From contig NZ_CP110389.1 of NCBI RefSeq assembly GCF_026015985.1, positions 1,954,001-2,018,000 of the forward strand: a DNA stretch of 64,000 nt, read 5' to 3'. This document shows, piece by piece, positions 8,467 to 17,334 of this stretch. The translations under genes and the position numbers were made by a program. The number at the start of each line of letters is the position of its first letter. Positions within the stretch are counted from its first letter, which is position 1. This stretch comes from Rhodopseudomonas sp. P2A-2r. Lineage in GTDB: Bacteria; Pseudomonadota; Alphaproteobacteria; Rhizobiales; Xanthobacteraceae. The notes under the pieces were generated by a model. It was not told the DNA's origin. It saw only the letters and a list, made by a program, of their open reading frames with translations, and did not search any database.

Positions 8467-9372
8467 ATGCGGCACCTGAAACTGCTGACCCATGTGGTGG
8501 AGGTAGCGCGGTCGGGCTCGATCCGCCGCGCCGCTGAGCTGTTGAACCTGACGCCGTCGGCGATGAACCGGCGCATCCAGGATCTCGAGGCCGAGGTCGG
8601 CACGCCGTTGTTCGAGCGCCGGCCGCGCGGAGTGAAACTCACCACCGCCGGCGAGATGTTCGTGCGCTATGCGCGCAGCCAGATCGCCGATGCCGAGCGT
8701 ATGAAGTCGCAGGTCGAGGATCTCAGGGGCCTGCGCCGCGGCCCGGTGCAGATCGCCTGCAGCCAGGCGCTGGCCCATGATTTCCTCGCGGCGCGCATCG
8801 CCACCTTTCGCGAAAAACATCCGAAGGTGGTGTTCGATCTCAAGGTGATGGACCACGAGCGGGCGCTGGCGGCGCTCGCCGCCTACGACGTCGATCTGGC
8901 GCTGGTCTATCGGCCGGCGATGTGGCCGTCGCTGCGGGTCATCGCGCATATCCCACAGCGGCTGGCAGTGATCTGCCGCGCCGATCATCCACTGGCGGCG
9001 AAGAAGATGCTGCGGCTGTCGGATTGCGCCGACTATCCCGCGGCGCTGCCGGACCGTACCTTGAGCGGTCGCCAGGTGCTCGACGAGGTCACCGCGCGGC
9101 GCAACCTGCGGCTCAACATGCTCGCCGAATCCAATTCGTTCGAAATGCTGCGCGGACTGGTGTTCCGCTGCAACATGATCTCGTTCCAGATCGAGATCGG
9201 CGCACCGACCGGCGATCTCGGTCTCGGGCTGGTCAGCCGCCCGGTCGACGTCCGCGACGTGCCGACCGCCGACCTCGTGCTGTGCCAGCTGCGCGGCCGC
9301 ACCCTGCCGGTTGCCGCGGCGACGTTTGCCGAGATTTTGGCGAAGAGCCTGAACGAGATGAAGGCGGGGTAG
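8467..9372 (+). CDS. LysR family transcriptional regulator
   Basis: A 301-residue LTTR. The N-terminal winged helix-turn-helix is clear (residues 1-60: VVEVARSGSIRRAAELLNLTPSAMNRRIQ, with LFERRPRGVKLTTAGE). The C-terminal effector domain starts near residue 90 (GPVQIACSQAL). The start at 8467 (MRHLKLL) is chosen because GGAG lies 6 nt upstream; upstream in-frame starts add residues outside the family. It is divergent from the binding protein at 8308 with a 158-bp shared intergenic region, so it is the likely regulator of the catabolic cluster. Effector unknown. Confidence 0.92.
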   Translation: MRHLKLLTHVVEVARSGSIRRAAELLNLTPSAMNRRIQDLEAEVGTPLFERRPRGVKLTTAGEMFVRYARSQIADAERMKSQVEDLRGLRRGPVQIACSQALAHDFLAARIATFREKHPKVVFDLKVMDHERALAALAAYDVDLALVYRPAMWPSLRVIAHIPQRLAVICRADHPLAAKKMLRLSDCADYPAALPDRTLSGRQVLDEVTARRNLRLNMLAESNSFEMLRGLVFRCNMISFQIEIGAPTGDLGLGLVSRPVDVRDVPTADLVLCQLRGRTLPVAAATFAEILAKSLNEMKAG

Positions 9373-9375
9373 GCG

Positions 9376-9600
9376 CGCTGTCGCCCTTCGTTTCCCGGGC
9401 GCGCGACCGCGTCGTTCGTGTCCCGGTCGCACTGTTGCTCTTCGTGTCCCGGGCGCGCTGCAGCACAGGCGATGCGCAGCATCGCCGACGGTGCTGCTGC
9501 GCAGACCCGGGACCCAGCTTGCTTGATGTCAACAAGCTGGGCCCCTGGATCTGCGGCGCACCACGCCGCAAGCGCGGCGCAGTGCACCGCGTCCGGGGTA
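9376..9600. repeat. Composite GC-rich dispersed repeat (TCCCGGGCGCGC type)
   Basis: Two copies of a CGTNTCCCGGGCGCG-like unit lie at 9388-9460, followed by nested inverted repeats. One is CCCAGCTTG ... CAAGCTGGG around 9512-9541. It closes with GCGTCCGGGGTACGGAA. It has no coding features and follows the LysR gene directly. It may end LysR transcription, but no canonical T tract is visible. Confidence 0.6.
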
Positions 9601-9647
9601 CGGAACGGCAGCGACAGGCGCGCAGAGAAAATATTCCGCAATTCCTC

Positions 9648-9675
9648 TTGACGGTTTCCCATCTAAGATTATAAT
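9648..9675 (+). promoter_or_regulatory. Near-consensus sigma70 promoter upstream of a structured non-coding element
   Basis: TTGACG at 9648-9653 and a perfect TATAAT at 9670-9675 are separated by 16 bp. The segment is AT-rich against very GC-rich flanks. No start codon with a believable gene follows; a highly structured element begins about 7 bp after the -10 box. Alphaproteobacterial housekeeping promoters often lack such a good -10, so this should be strong. Confidence 0.6.
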
Positions 9676-9681
9676 CCCTCG

Positions 9682-10118
9682 CATCCCGCCCCACCGAGAG
9701 GGGCGTATCGCGATCGTCAGGTTCGCGGGGCGGGGTGCGGTGGACGCAGCAGCGTCAGGCGCGGAATTCGGTTCAGGGCTCGCCAGAATGGCCAGTGAGA
9801 ACCGGAGGAAGCGCAGACGACAGCGCTGCGCGGACGGCGAAGGCGTGTGGTCCTGGTGCCCCGCGTGAGCACCAAGCCCGGTGGAGAGTCCGCGGCAACC
9901 CGTCCGCGGAACACCCTCAACCGGAGGCGACGGCGACGAGAAACCGTGTCGGCCGCCGGGGAGAGCACGCAATAAGCCGTTAACACCATCGCGCGCGGAA
10001 CGCCGGATCAGTCCGGTGTGACCGTGGCAAGCCTTGTGCGCTTACTACACTTTGCGCACAAGCCCATGGGTGCATCGGGCACCCGGCGTTCCGCGCGCCC
10101 TCTCGATTTCGAGGGGGC
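9682..10118 (+). ncRNA. Candidate structured non-coding RNA / repeat-derived RNA element
   Basis: About 440 nt without a plausible gene but with ordered hairpins. CGCCCC/GGGGCG is at 9687-9705 and TGGTGC/GCACCA at 9854-9874. A perfect 16-bp long-range stem joins 9991-10006 to 10083-10098. That stem encloses CCGGATCAGTCCGG and a 9-bp stem joining CTTGTGCGC (10033-10041) to GCGCACAAG (10054-10062). A 9-bp hairpin (one wobble) with ATTT loop follows at 10097-10118. A strong promoter sits immediately upstream. From memory, elements sharing GGGGAGAGCACG...AATAAGCCG followed by such a long stem recur in Bradyrhizobiaceae genomes, but I know of no function. Ends are approximate. Confidence 0.5.
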
Positions 10119-10218
10119 AAGGGAATGCAGCACACCCCGGGCGCGCAAGCGTCGCGGGATTGTTGTTGCTTGGCTGTTTGACAGTTGAATCGGATGTTCA
10201 GGCAAGGCGCCTGAAGAA

Positions 10219-10405
10219 TCCCTCCCCGGAGCGCGGCGCAGCCGCGCGAGGCGGGGAGGGTCGGCCGAACAAAGGCGATGCGCAGCATCGGCGAAGTGGA
10301 GGCCGGGGTGGGGCGCGCCACGCGCTGCAGTGTTTGCTGCGCGTCCCCCACCCGACCGCGCTGCGCGCGGCCACCCTCCCCACCGCGAAGACGCGGGGGA
10401 GGGGA
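10219..10405. repeat. Dispersed CTCTCCCCGC-type palindromic repeat, second copy
   Basis: Same family as 1522-1699: CCCTCCCCGGAGCGCGGC...GGCGGGGAGGG at one end, then GGCGATGCGCAGCATCGGCGAAG. It closes with CCACCCTCCCC...GGGGGAGGGG. It lies between the candidate ncRNA and the DUF1328 gene. No gene is seen in it. Confidence 0.7.
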
Positions 10406-10439
10406 AAAGGAAGAGCGCACTACCAGATCAGCTCGGCCG

Positions 10440-10613
10440 CTACGCCCGGAAGATGGTGAACCCCAGGATCAGCAGCACCACGAAGATGATCACGAAGATA
10501 TAGAACAGCACCCGCGCCACGTCGGCCGAGGCCGCCGAGACGCCGGTGAAGCCGAGAATGCCGGCCACGATCGACACGACAAAGAAGATCAGGGCCCACT
10601 TCAGAATGCTCAT
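10440..10613 (-). CDS. DUF1328 (UPF0391) small membrane protein
   Basis: A 57-residue protein with two hydrophobic helices (about residues 5-25 and 33-53) separated by a short ASADVARV turn. It opens [19 protein letters not shown], the usual look of the YtjA/DUF1328 family. The start at 10613 has GGAG 8 nt upstream; a longer frame to 10787 adds unrelated residues. A good EcfG-type promoter lies 25-51 bp upstream, so it is probably a general-stress gene. Molecular function is not established for the family. Confidence 0.9.
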   Translation of the reverse strand: MSILKWALIFFVVSIVAGILGFTGVSAASADVARVLFYIFVIIFVVLLILGFTIFRA

Positions 10614-11008
10614 CGCTTGACTCCGTTGCTGCGGGACAAAACGCCACATGCCGGTGAAAGTTCCGGCGGCGGAACGCGCGGCGGGAGGGGAGCGCCGCTG
10701 CCGGCAGGGGCAGCCGCAGCGCCGCTCTAAACCCCATATTAACCAAGGGATCGGTAAATGAAGATGCGCGAACAGCGCGTTAGCCATCGTGACGCCCGGT
10801 CGGCAAGAGCTTTCGGAACTGCGGTTCCGGTATCCGGCAAGGGGGCGGCGGCGACGGTTGACGATCGCGGCGCGCGATGCGCTATTTGGTCGGTCGCGAG
10901 GGCATCCTGCCGGATTAACGTAAGCGCCAAAATTCGTTTGTGCCGCCTTGCTGTTGATCTATGAGATTCGGCGGGTTCGGCGTTGGCCGGGCCGGCAAGA
11001 GGTACGAG
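10614..11008. other. Non-coding stretch between divergent genes
   Basis: About 395 bp between the DUF1328 gene and the first exopolysaccharide glycosyltransferase. The EcfG-type promoter at its left edge is listed separately. The rest has short palindromes (for example GCGGTTCCGG near 10823) and a modest AT-rich patch near 10732-10760. No convincing gene or consensus promoter for the rightward cluster could be picked. Confidence 0.5.
10638..10664 (-). promoter_or_regulatory. EcfG (general stress response) promoter for the DUF1328 gene
   Basis: Reading leftward, GGAAC (10664-10660) is followed after exactly 16 bp by CGTTTT (10643-10638). GGAAC-N16/17-CGTT is the established consensus for the EcfG sigma factor that drives the PhyR-NepR-EcfG general stress response in alphaproteobacteria. 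It sits 25 bp before the start codon of a small membrane protein, a typical regulon member. Confidence 0.7.
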
Positions 11009-12178
11009 ATGCGCGTCGCGATTGTACATGACTGGCTGTATGTCGTCGGCGGCGCCGAGCAGGTCCTGCGTGAGATCCTGCACTGCTATCCCGATGCCGA
11101 CGTGTTCACCCTGTTCGATGTGCTGACGCCGGAAGATCGCGCCAAGATCGGCATCAGGCAGACGCACACCAGCTTCCTGCAGAAGATGCCGTTCATCGCC
11201 AGCCGCCATCGCTCCTATCTGCCGCTGATGCCGCTGGCCATCGAGCAGTTCGATTTCTCCGACTACGATCTGGTGATCTCGTCGAGCTATGCGGTGGCCA
11301 AAGGAATCCTGACCGGGCCGAACCAGGTCCACGTCGCCTATGTACATTCGCCGATGCGCTATGCCTGGGATCTGCAGCACGCTTATCTCAAGGAAAGCGG
11401 CTATGCGCGCGGGCTGAAGGGCATGATCGCGCGGCTGATCCTGCACAACATCCGGATGTGGGACGCGCGCACCGCGCACGGTCCGGACGTGATGATCGCC
11501 AATTCGAGATTCGTGGCGCGCCGGATTCTGAAGATCTACGGCCGCGTCGCCCAGGTGGTGTATCCGCCGGTGACCCTGTCGGCGCTATCAGTAGAACTGC
11601 CGGTCGGCCGGCATTTTCTCGCCGCCAGCCGGCTGGTGCCCTACAAGAAGATCGAAGCGGTGGTGCGCGCCTTCGCGGACCTGCCGGACGAACAGTTGAT
11701 CGTGGCCGGCGACGGCCCGGAGGCGGCGCGCCTCAAGGCGCTGGCAACGCCGAATGTCAGCTTCGCCGGCTTTGTCAGCGACGCCGAGCTGCGCCGGCTG
11801 ATGGCGACGGCACGCGCCTTCGTGTTCGCGGCGGAGGAAGACTTCGGCATCATCGTGGTCGAGGTGCAGTCCGAGGGCACGCCGGTGCTGGCGCTGGGAC
11901 GCGGCGGCGCGCGCGAGACGGTGTCGACCGCGCTCGGCCGCCGCACCGGCATGCTGTTCGACACGGCGGAGCCTGCCGCGATCGCCGAGTGCGTGCGCGC
12001 CTTCGTGGCGCAGGAACAACTCTTCTCGCGCGACGACTGCCGGGCGCAGGCCAGCCAGTTCTCTGCCGAGCGGTTTCGTGCTGAGTTCATGGCGGTGGTC
12101 GAAGGCGCCATGGAGCAGAGCCGCTCCGGTCTCGACGTCAAATCCGGCCGTCCACTGCCATCCCGTGTCTCAGCCTGA
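11009..12178 (+). CDS. Glycosyltransferase, GT-B fold family 4 (exopolysaccharide)
   Basis: A 389-residue cytoplasmic glycosyltransferase. The start at 11009 (MRVAIVHDWLYVVGGAEQVL) carries the N-terminal glycine motif of GT4 enzymes and has AGAGG just upstream; an ATG 48 bp earlier lacks support. The donor-binding half begins near residue 205 (FLAASRLVPYKKIE) with AGDGPE and the EX7E region EEDFGIIVVEVQSEG. It is the first gene of a rightward run with overlapping starts and stops (TGATG with the next gene). It probably adds a sugar to the lipid-linked repeat unit; the sugar cannot be predicted. Confidence 0.9.
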   Translation: MRVAIVHDWLYVVGGAEQVLREILHCYPDADVFTLFDVLTPEDRAKIGIRQTHTSFLQKMPFIASRHRSYLPLMPLAIEQFDFSDYDLVISSSYAVAKGILTGPNQVHVAYVHSPMRYAWDLQHAYLKESGYARGLKGMIARLILHNIRMWDARTAHGPDVMIANSRFVARRILKIYGRVAQVVYPPVTLSALSVELPVGRHFLAASRLVPYKKIEAVVRAFADLPDEQLIVAGDGPEAARLKALATPNVSFAGFVSDAELRRLMATARAFVFAAEEDFGIIVVEVQSEGTPVLALGRGGARETVSTALGRRTGMLFDTAEPAAIAECVRAFVAQEQLFSRDDCRAQASQFSAERFRAEFMAVVEGAMEQSRSGLDVKSGRPLPSRVSA

Positions 12179-14568
12179 TGGCCGCAATGACTGATAGGCA
12201 CCCAACCACAATGGACGCGACTGACAGCAACGAAACCCGGGAGCCGGGTCTGGTGCAGCGGATCTGGCAGCGCCGCGGCCTAGTCGCCGCAGTGCTTGGC
12301 GGCGTGCTGGTGCTGACGGTCATCGCACTTCTGGTGCTGCCGGTGCGCTACCTCGCCACCGGCTCGGTGATCGTCGCCGAGCAGGAGCTTGGCAACAACT
12401 CGACCTCCGCGGCCTGGGCACAGAAGATCGGCGATCCCGCCGACCTCGAGAGCCAGTTGCTGGTGATCCGCTCGCCGCGGGTGATGCGACTGGCGATGGC
12501 GCTGCCCGGCGTGCTCGATGCCGCGGTCGCAGATTGTCGTGCCGCCCGCGGCGGAAGCATCTGCGATCGGATGCAGACCGACAGCGCAGACTTCGTCGAC
12601 TACGTGCAGAACCGCTACGCCATCGGTGCCGTCGGCCGCTCGCGGGTCATCAATATTTCCTACCAGTCGTCGATCCCCGAGGTCGCGCAGACCATGGCCA
12701 ATGCGCTGACCAACGCCTTCCTCGAGGACCAGCGCGCCGCCGGATCGAACAGCCGCGAGGTCGCGGCTTCGTGGTTGCGCAAGGAACTGGCCCAGCTCGA
12801 CACCCAGTTGCGCGACGCCGATGCCAAGATCCAGGCATTCCGGCGCAACAAGGGCCTGGCCCGCGGCGCCACCGCGCCGATCAGCTCGGAGCGCCTGACC
12901 AGCATCAGCCAGCAACTGTCGGTGGCCGAGGCGGCGCGCGCCGACGCCGCGGCGCGGCTGCAGGAAATCAAGGCCAACCAGTCGCGCGGCGCCAGCGACG
13001 CGCCGTCAGTGCTGTCGAGCCGTGCGGTGGCGGATCTGAAGCAGCAGCTCACGGTGGTGAGTGCACAGCTGGCGAGCCAGTCCAACGTGCTGGGCCCGCG
13101 GCATCCGGCGCTGCGCGCGCTGGAGCGCGAACGCGACCTGGTGCAGCAACGGCTGACTGCCGAGATCGCCAGCATCGCGGCGAGCGCGCAAAAGACCTAT
13201 GACGCCAATGACGCGCTGGTGACCTCGCTGCGCAAGCAGGTCGATGCCGTGAAGGCGGAGGTCGGGTCGGCCACCACCGACGAGGCCTCGATCGAGAGCA
13301 TGGTGCGCGACACCGAAATCAAGCGCCAGCAATATGCCGAGCTCTACAAGCGCACCAGCGAGCTGGAGACCGAGCGCCGGGTATTGCTCGGCAGCACCCG
13401 GCTGGTCAGCCTCGCGGAGTTACCGAACAAACCGTTCTTCCCGAAAAAGATCCCGTTCCTCGCGGCCGGCGGGACCATCGGCCTGCTGCTGGCCCTTGCT
13501 GCCGTGCTGTTCGGGGATCGGCTGAAGCCCGCCGCCGCCTGGCTGCCCACACGCCCGGCCTTGCCGCGCAAGGCCGCGCCGGTGGCTGCGACACCGGCCG
13601 TCGCTGTCGCTCCGCCTGCGGCCGCTTCTGCGATCGCCGCGCCGGCAAAGCCGGCCGCGCCATTGCCGGCAATTCCGGCGCCGGCTGCTGCTCCGCCGCT
13701 GTCACCGGCAGCGGCGCCGACGCCGCCACCGGTCACGGCCGCCGTTGCGAAACCGGTCGCGACACCGGTTGAGCGCGCCACTGAACTTTCCGTCGTGACC
13801 GGCGCGTCGATCCTGGCGCGGCTGCCGGTGATCGCCAATGACGTGCCGGAGTCGCCGATCAGTGCCATCCTTGCCGGGCAATCCGGCCTGTCGCTGGTCC
13901 GCTCGCTCTCGGTGGCGCAGCAGGACCCCGCCTATCAGGCGGCGCTGCGCGATCTCGCCGCTGGCCTGGCGGTTGGGGCCAAAGCCGGGGCCTGCCAGAA
14001 GATCCTGATGACCGCGCCTGGCGCGGGCGAGGGCAAGACATTCCTGACGCTGGCGCTGGCGCAGCATCTCGCCATCGCCGGGCGCAAAGTGCTGGCCGTG
14101 GAATGCGACTTGCGCACGCCGCGCTTCGAGGCGGCGCTGGCGCTTGCCGGAGGACGCGGACTGCAGGCCGTGCTGCTCGGCGACGCCCAACCGGGCGACG
14201 TGGTGGTCCGCACTTCGATTCCGAATCTGGACGTGATCGCCGCCGGCCCGGCCTCCAGCCAGTTCGATCTGCTGCGCCGCAGGCAGATGTCCGACCTGCT
14301 GCTGTGGAGCCAGAGTTACGAAGTCGTGCTGGTCGACGGTCCGATTCCGGCCGTGCTGATGGATGTCGGCGTGCTGGCGCGGCAGGTCGACGGCGTGCTG
14401 CTCAGCATGCGGGCCGGCAGTTTCTCCATCGGCGAGGCGGTGGCGACCACCAGCGCCATCAAGGCGGCCGGCGGCAAGGTGCTCGGCATCGCCATGACCA
14501 TGATGAAGCCGGATGCGTCCGCCCGTCCGGCCGAGCCGGCGGTCGATGCCTATCTCAGGGCGACGTGA
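12178..14568 (+). CDS. Wzc-like polysaccharide copolymerase fused to a BY-kinase-type ATPase
   Basis: A 796-residue inner-membrane protein controlling chain length and export. Order: cytoplasmic N-tail, membrane helix (about 38-60), Wzz-type periplasmic region with long coiled-coil stretches (about 190-400) and a GNVR-like KPFFPKK before the second helix (about 418-445). A 100-residue Ala/Pro linker (about 455-555) leads to an ATPase domain. P-loop APGAGEGKT lies near 613-621, the A' motif reads VECDLRTPR (first Asp of the usual DxDxR is Glu) and Walker B is VVLVDGP. The usual C-terminal tyrosine cluster is absent: one Tyr in VDAYLRAT. It may be a weak or non-autophosphorylating kinase. Starts at 12187 or 12211 are alternatives. 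Confidence 0.9.
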   Translation: MAAMTDRHPTTMDATDSNETREPGLVQRIWQRRGLVAAVLGGVLVLTVIALLVLPVRYLATGSVIVAEQELGNNSTSAAWAQKIGDPADLESQLLVIRSPRVMRLAMALPGVLDAAVADCRAARGGSICDRMQTDSADFVDYVQNRYAIGAVGRSRVINISYQSSIPEVAQTMANALTNAFLEDQRAAGSNSREVAASWLRKELAQLDTQLRDADAKIQAFRRNKGLARGATAPISSERLTSISQQLSVAEAARADAAARLQEIKANQSRGASDAPSVLSSRAVADLKQQLTVVSAQLASQSNVLGPRHPALRALERERDLVQQRLTAEIASIAASAQKTYDANDALVTSLRKQVDAVKAEVGSATTDEASIESMVRDTEIKRQQYAELYKRTSELETERRVLLGSTRLVSLAELPNKPFFPKKIPFLAAGGTIGLLLALAAVLFGDRLKPAAAWLPTRPALPRKAAPVAATPAVAVAPPAAASAIAAPAKPAAPLPAIPAPAAAPPLSPAAAPTPPPVTAAVAKPVATPVERATELSVVTGASILARLPVIANDVPESPISAILAGQSGLSLVRSLSVAQQDPAYQAALRDLAAGLAVGAKAGACQKILMTAPGAGEGKTFLTLALAQHLAIAGRKVLAVECDLRTPRFEAALALAGGRGLQAVLLGDAQPGDVVVRTSIPNLDVIAAGPASSQFDLLRRRQMSDLLLWSQSYEVVLVDGPIPAVLMDVGVLARQVDGVLLSMRAGSFSIGEAVATTSAIKAAGGKVLGIAMTMMKPDASARPAEPAVDAYLRAT

Positions 14569-15722
14569 TGCCTGCGCCGCGGGTGATGTTCGTCAGTCAC
14601 ACCGGACAGGTCTCGGGCGCCGAACTGGTGCTGCTCGACGTGGTGCAGCCCTGGGTGGGCGCGTCGGCCTTTCTGTTCGAGGACGGTCCGCTGCGCCAGG
14701 CGCTGGCAAGCCGGGAACTCGACGTCACCGTCTCGCGCTGGGGCCAGGGCCTCGGCGGCGTGCGACGCGACAGCTCGATCCTCAGGGTGGTGCCGCTGGT
14801 CGGTCGGCTCTGCGCCATCGTTCTTGAAGTCGCCCGCGCCGCGCGCAGTCGCGATATCGTCTACGCCAATTCGCAGAAGGCCTTTGTGCTCTCCGCTATC
14901 GCCGCCACCCTGGCGCGGCGCCCGCTGGTCTGGCACCTGCACGACATCATCAGCGGCGTCCACTTCGGCGCCATGCAGCGCCGCGTTCAGGTGTTGCTCG
15001 CCAATTCTTGCGCATCGAAGGTGATCGTGCCGTCGCAGGCCGCGGCGGCCGCCTTCGTCGCCGAAGGCGGCCGCCAGGATCTGGTCGAGGTCATTGCCAA
15101 CGGCCTCGACGTCACGCCGGAAAGCCAGTCGCCGGCCGAGATCAGGCAGCAACTGGGATTGCCCACCGGCCCGCTGATCGGTGTGTTCAGCCGGCTGGCG
15201 CCGTGGAAGGGACAGCACGTGGTGCTACAGGCGCTGGCGCAGCTGCCCGGCGTGAGCTGCATCATTGCCGGCGACGCGCTGTTCGGCGAACAGGCCTATG
15301 CGACGCGTCTCAGCAAGCTCGTGGATGAACTTGGTCTTGCCGACCGCGTCCACTTTCTCGGCCAGCGCAGCGATGTGCCGCGGCTGATGAGCGCCGTCGA
15401 TGCGGTGATCCATCCCTCGATCGATCCCGAACCGTTCGGCCGCACCCTGGTCGAGGCGATGCTCGCCGGCGTGCCGGTGATCGCCACCGATGCCGGGGCG
15501 GCGTCGGACATTCTGGAAGCCGGCAAGGCCGGCACGCTGGTGCCGCCCGACGATTCCGAGTCGCTGGCGCGCGCGGTGAAGCGGGTGCTGTCGCGGCCCG
15601 CCGACCTCAACGGACAGGTCGCTTACGCAGTCGCCCGTGCGCGTTCGCATTACGGCATGGCGCAGATGCTGCAATCCATCTCCGGCGTGATCGGTCGGTT
15701 GGGCGCGGGAGCCGCGGCATGA
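14568..15722 (+). CDS. Glycosyltransferase family 4 protein
   Basis: A 384-residue GT-B enzyme. The start overlaps the copolymerase stop (TGATG) and the end overlaps the polymerase start (ATGA), so translation is coupled through the cluster. The N-terminal SHTGQVSGAELVLLD acceptor motif, ANSQKAF and WHLHDII are followed by the donor half GVFSRLAPWKGQHV, LGQRSDVPRLM and the EX7E motif EPFGRTLVEAM. It is very likely part of exopolysaccharide repeat assembly. Confidence 0.92.
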   Translation: MPAPRVMFVSHTGQVSGAELVLLDVVQPWVGASAFLFEDGPLRQALASRELDVTVSRWGQGLGGVRRDSSILRVVPLVGRLCAIVLEVARAARSRDIVYANSQKAFVLSAIAATLARRPLVWHLHDIISGVHFGAMQRRVQVLLANSCASKVIVPSQAAAAAFVAEGGRQDLVEVIANGLDVTPESQSPAEIRQQLGLPTGPLIGVFSRLAPWKGQHVVLQALAQLPGVSCIIAGDALFGEQAYATRLSKLVDELGLADRVHFLGQRSDVPRLMSAVDAVIHPSIDPEPFGRTLVEAMLAGVPVIATDAGAASDILEAGKAGTLVPPDDSESLARAVKRVLSRPADLNGQVAYAVARARSHYGMAQMLQSISGVIGRLGAGAAA

Positions 15723-17116
15723 GCGTGGGAGCAGTTCCCGCGTTCCGTATCGGCATCTGGCCGCTGCCCGGCTGGCTGGCCGCAGCGGCGCTGATCGTCG
15801 GAACGGCTGTGCTCGGCGGCGCGCTGGGCGGCCTCGCCAAGCCGCTGTTCGTGCTCGGCTGTGCCGCGCTCGGCTGGTACGCATGGCAGCAAGGTGCGGC
15901 CTCGCATCTGCAATCCATGCTGGTGCTGTTTGCCTTCGCGCCGTTCGTGCGCCGGGTTGTCGACCTGTCCGCTGGCTTCGATCAGTCCGGCCTGCTGCTG
16001 ATCGGTCCGATGCTGGCCATCCTGGCGCCGGCGCCAGGACTGCTGCGATTGCTGAATTCGTCGCGCGGGCCGAGCCCGGTGATGGTGCCGCTTCTGGTGG
16101 TCGGCGGCTGCGTCGCCTATGCCACCGCGCTGTCGATCATGCAGGCCGACTGGATGAGCGCCGCCTCAGGGGCGTTGAAATGGACCGCACCGCTGATCTA
16201 TGCGGCGGCGCTGATCGCACATGCCGACCGCGACGAAATGGTGCAGGCGGCAGCCCCGGCGTTTCTCATCATCCTGCCGATCATCGGCATCTACGGCATC
16301 TTCCAGTATGTCGACCCGCCGAGCTGGGATATTTACTGGATGCAGCTCGCATCGATTCCCTCGGTCGGCCAGCCGGTGCCCTACGGTGTTCGTACCTTCA
16401 GCACGATGAACGGGCCGGCGAGTTTCGCGACCTTCACCGCGATCGGCCTGATCGTGGTGTGCTTCTCCCGGCTGCGCTGGGAATTGCTGCTGCTGGTGTG
16501 CCCCGCCGCCTTCGCTCTGCTGCTGTCGTCCTACCGCACGGCGTGGATCTCGCTGGCGGTCGGCATCCTGTTCTGCCTGCTGTTCAACACCACGCGCCGC
16601 AAAGCCGGCTTCATCCTGGTGGGGACCGTGGCGGTGGTCGTTCTGGCAGCGACGCTGACGCCGTTCGGCGACATGATCAGCGATCGCTTTGCCTCGCTGG
16701 GCGAGGGCGCAAAGGACGGCAGCGCGCAGGAGCGGATGGATGAATTCGTCACGCTGTGGAACATGCCGGACAGCTCGCTGATCGGCTCAGGCTTCACCAC
16801 CACCGATGTCGGCAGCGCGGGAGCGATGCCGGTCGACGGCATGATCGTGGCTTGCTGGCTCATGATGGGCATTGTGGTCGGCCTGGTTTGCCTGACCGCA
16901 TTGGTCTGGGCGGCGCTGACAACGCTGTGGGTGGCGTGGCAGGACGGCGGAGCGGAGGCGATCGTCATCGGCGCGCTCGGCTGCGGCGCGCTGGTGCAGC
17001 TGCCGCTGGCCAATATCACGTCCGGTGAGAATGGCTTCTTCTTCTGGACCTTTGCGGTGCTGCTGTCGTCGGCGCCGCGCTTCCTTCACGGCGGGGATGC
17101 AGAGACGATTTCTTAA
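15719..17116 (+). CDS. O-antigen ligase / Wzy-type polysaccharide polymerase
   Basis: A 465-residue polytopic inner-membrane protein with roughly eleven hydrophobic segments and one large periplasmic loop in the C-terminal half. In the Wzy_C region, SSYRTAWISL (about residues 263-272) carries the arginine typical of the loop of these enzymes. The later GSGFTTTDVG...MPVDGMIVACWLMMG resembles the WaaL/WzyC pattern of a periplasmic motif before a helix. It overlaps the previous gene by 4 bp. The role is joining undecaprenyl-linked repeat units or transferring polymer. Confidence 0.85.
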   Translation: MSVGAVPAFRIGIWPLPGWLAAAALIVGTAVLGGALGGLAKPLFVLGCAALGWYAWQQGAASHLQSMLVLFAFAPFVRRVVDLSAGFDQSGLLLIGPMLAILAPAPGLLRLLNSSRGPSPVMVPLLVVGGCVAYATALSIMQADWMSAASGALKWTAPLIYAAALIAHADRDEMVQAAAPAFLIILPIIGIYGIFQYVDPPSWDIYWMQLASIPSVGQPVPYGVRTFSTMNGPASFATFTAIGLIVVCFSRLRWELLLLVCPAAFALLLSSYRTAWISLAVGILFCLLFNTTRRKAGFILVGTVAVVVLAATLTPFGDMISDRFASLGEGAKDGSAQERMDEFVTLWNMPDSSLIGSGFTTTDVGSAGAMPVDGMIVACWLMMGIVVGLVCLTALVWAALTTLWVAWQDGGAEAIVIGALGCGALVQLPLANITSGENGFFFWTFAVLLSSAPRFLHGGDAETIS

Positions 17117-17334
17117 CAATGAACGGAATTTCGAGTGGCCGTCACCATTTGGCGCCGGTGATGCGAATGTCGCGATTAACCTTCTCGTCGATATCTGCCG
17201 AATGCGGCGCTTCGGACATTTTGTCGCTCGGCCTCGACGCGGCGGCGCGTGATAGGATGCTGCTCGCCGGGGTTGTTTGAATTGATCGTTTGTATTCGGG
17301 ATAGGCAGCCGGTTTCGGCTCGGGAAGCTCGTCA

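Noticed and set aside
9682-10118. Possible RNase P RNA, tmRNA or SRP RNA in the structured element
   Set aside because: I found none of the conserved cores of those RNAs (for example the RNase P GAGGAAAGTCC-type motif), so it is left as an unnamed element.
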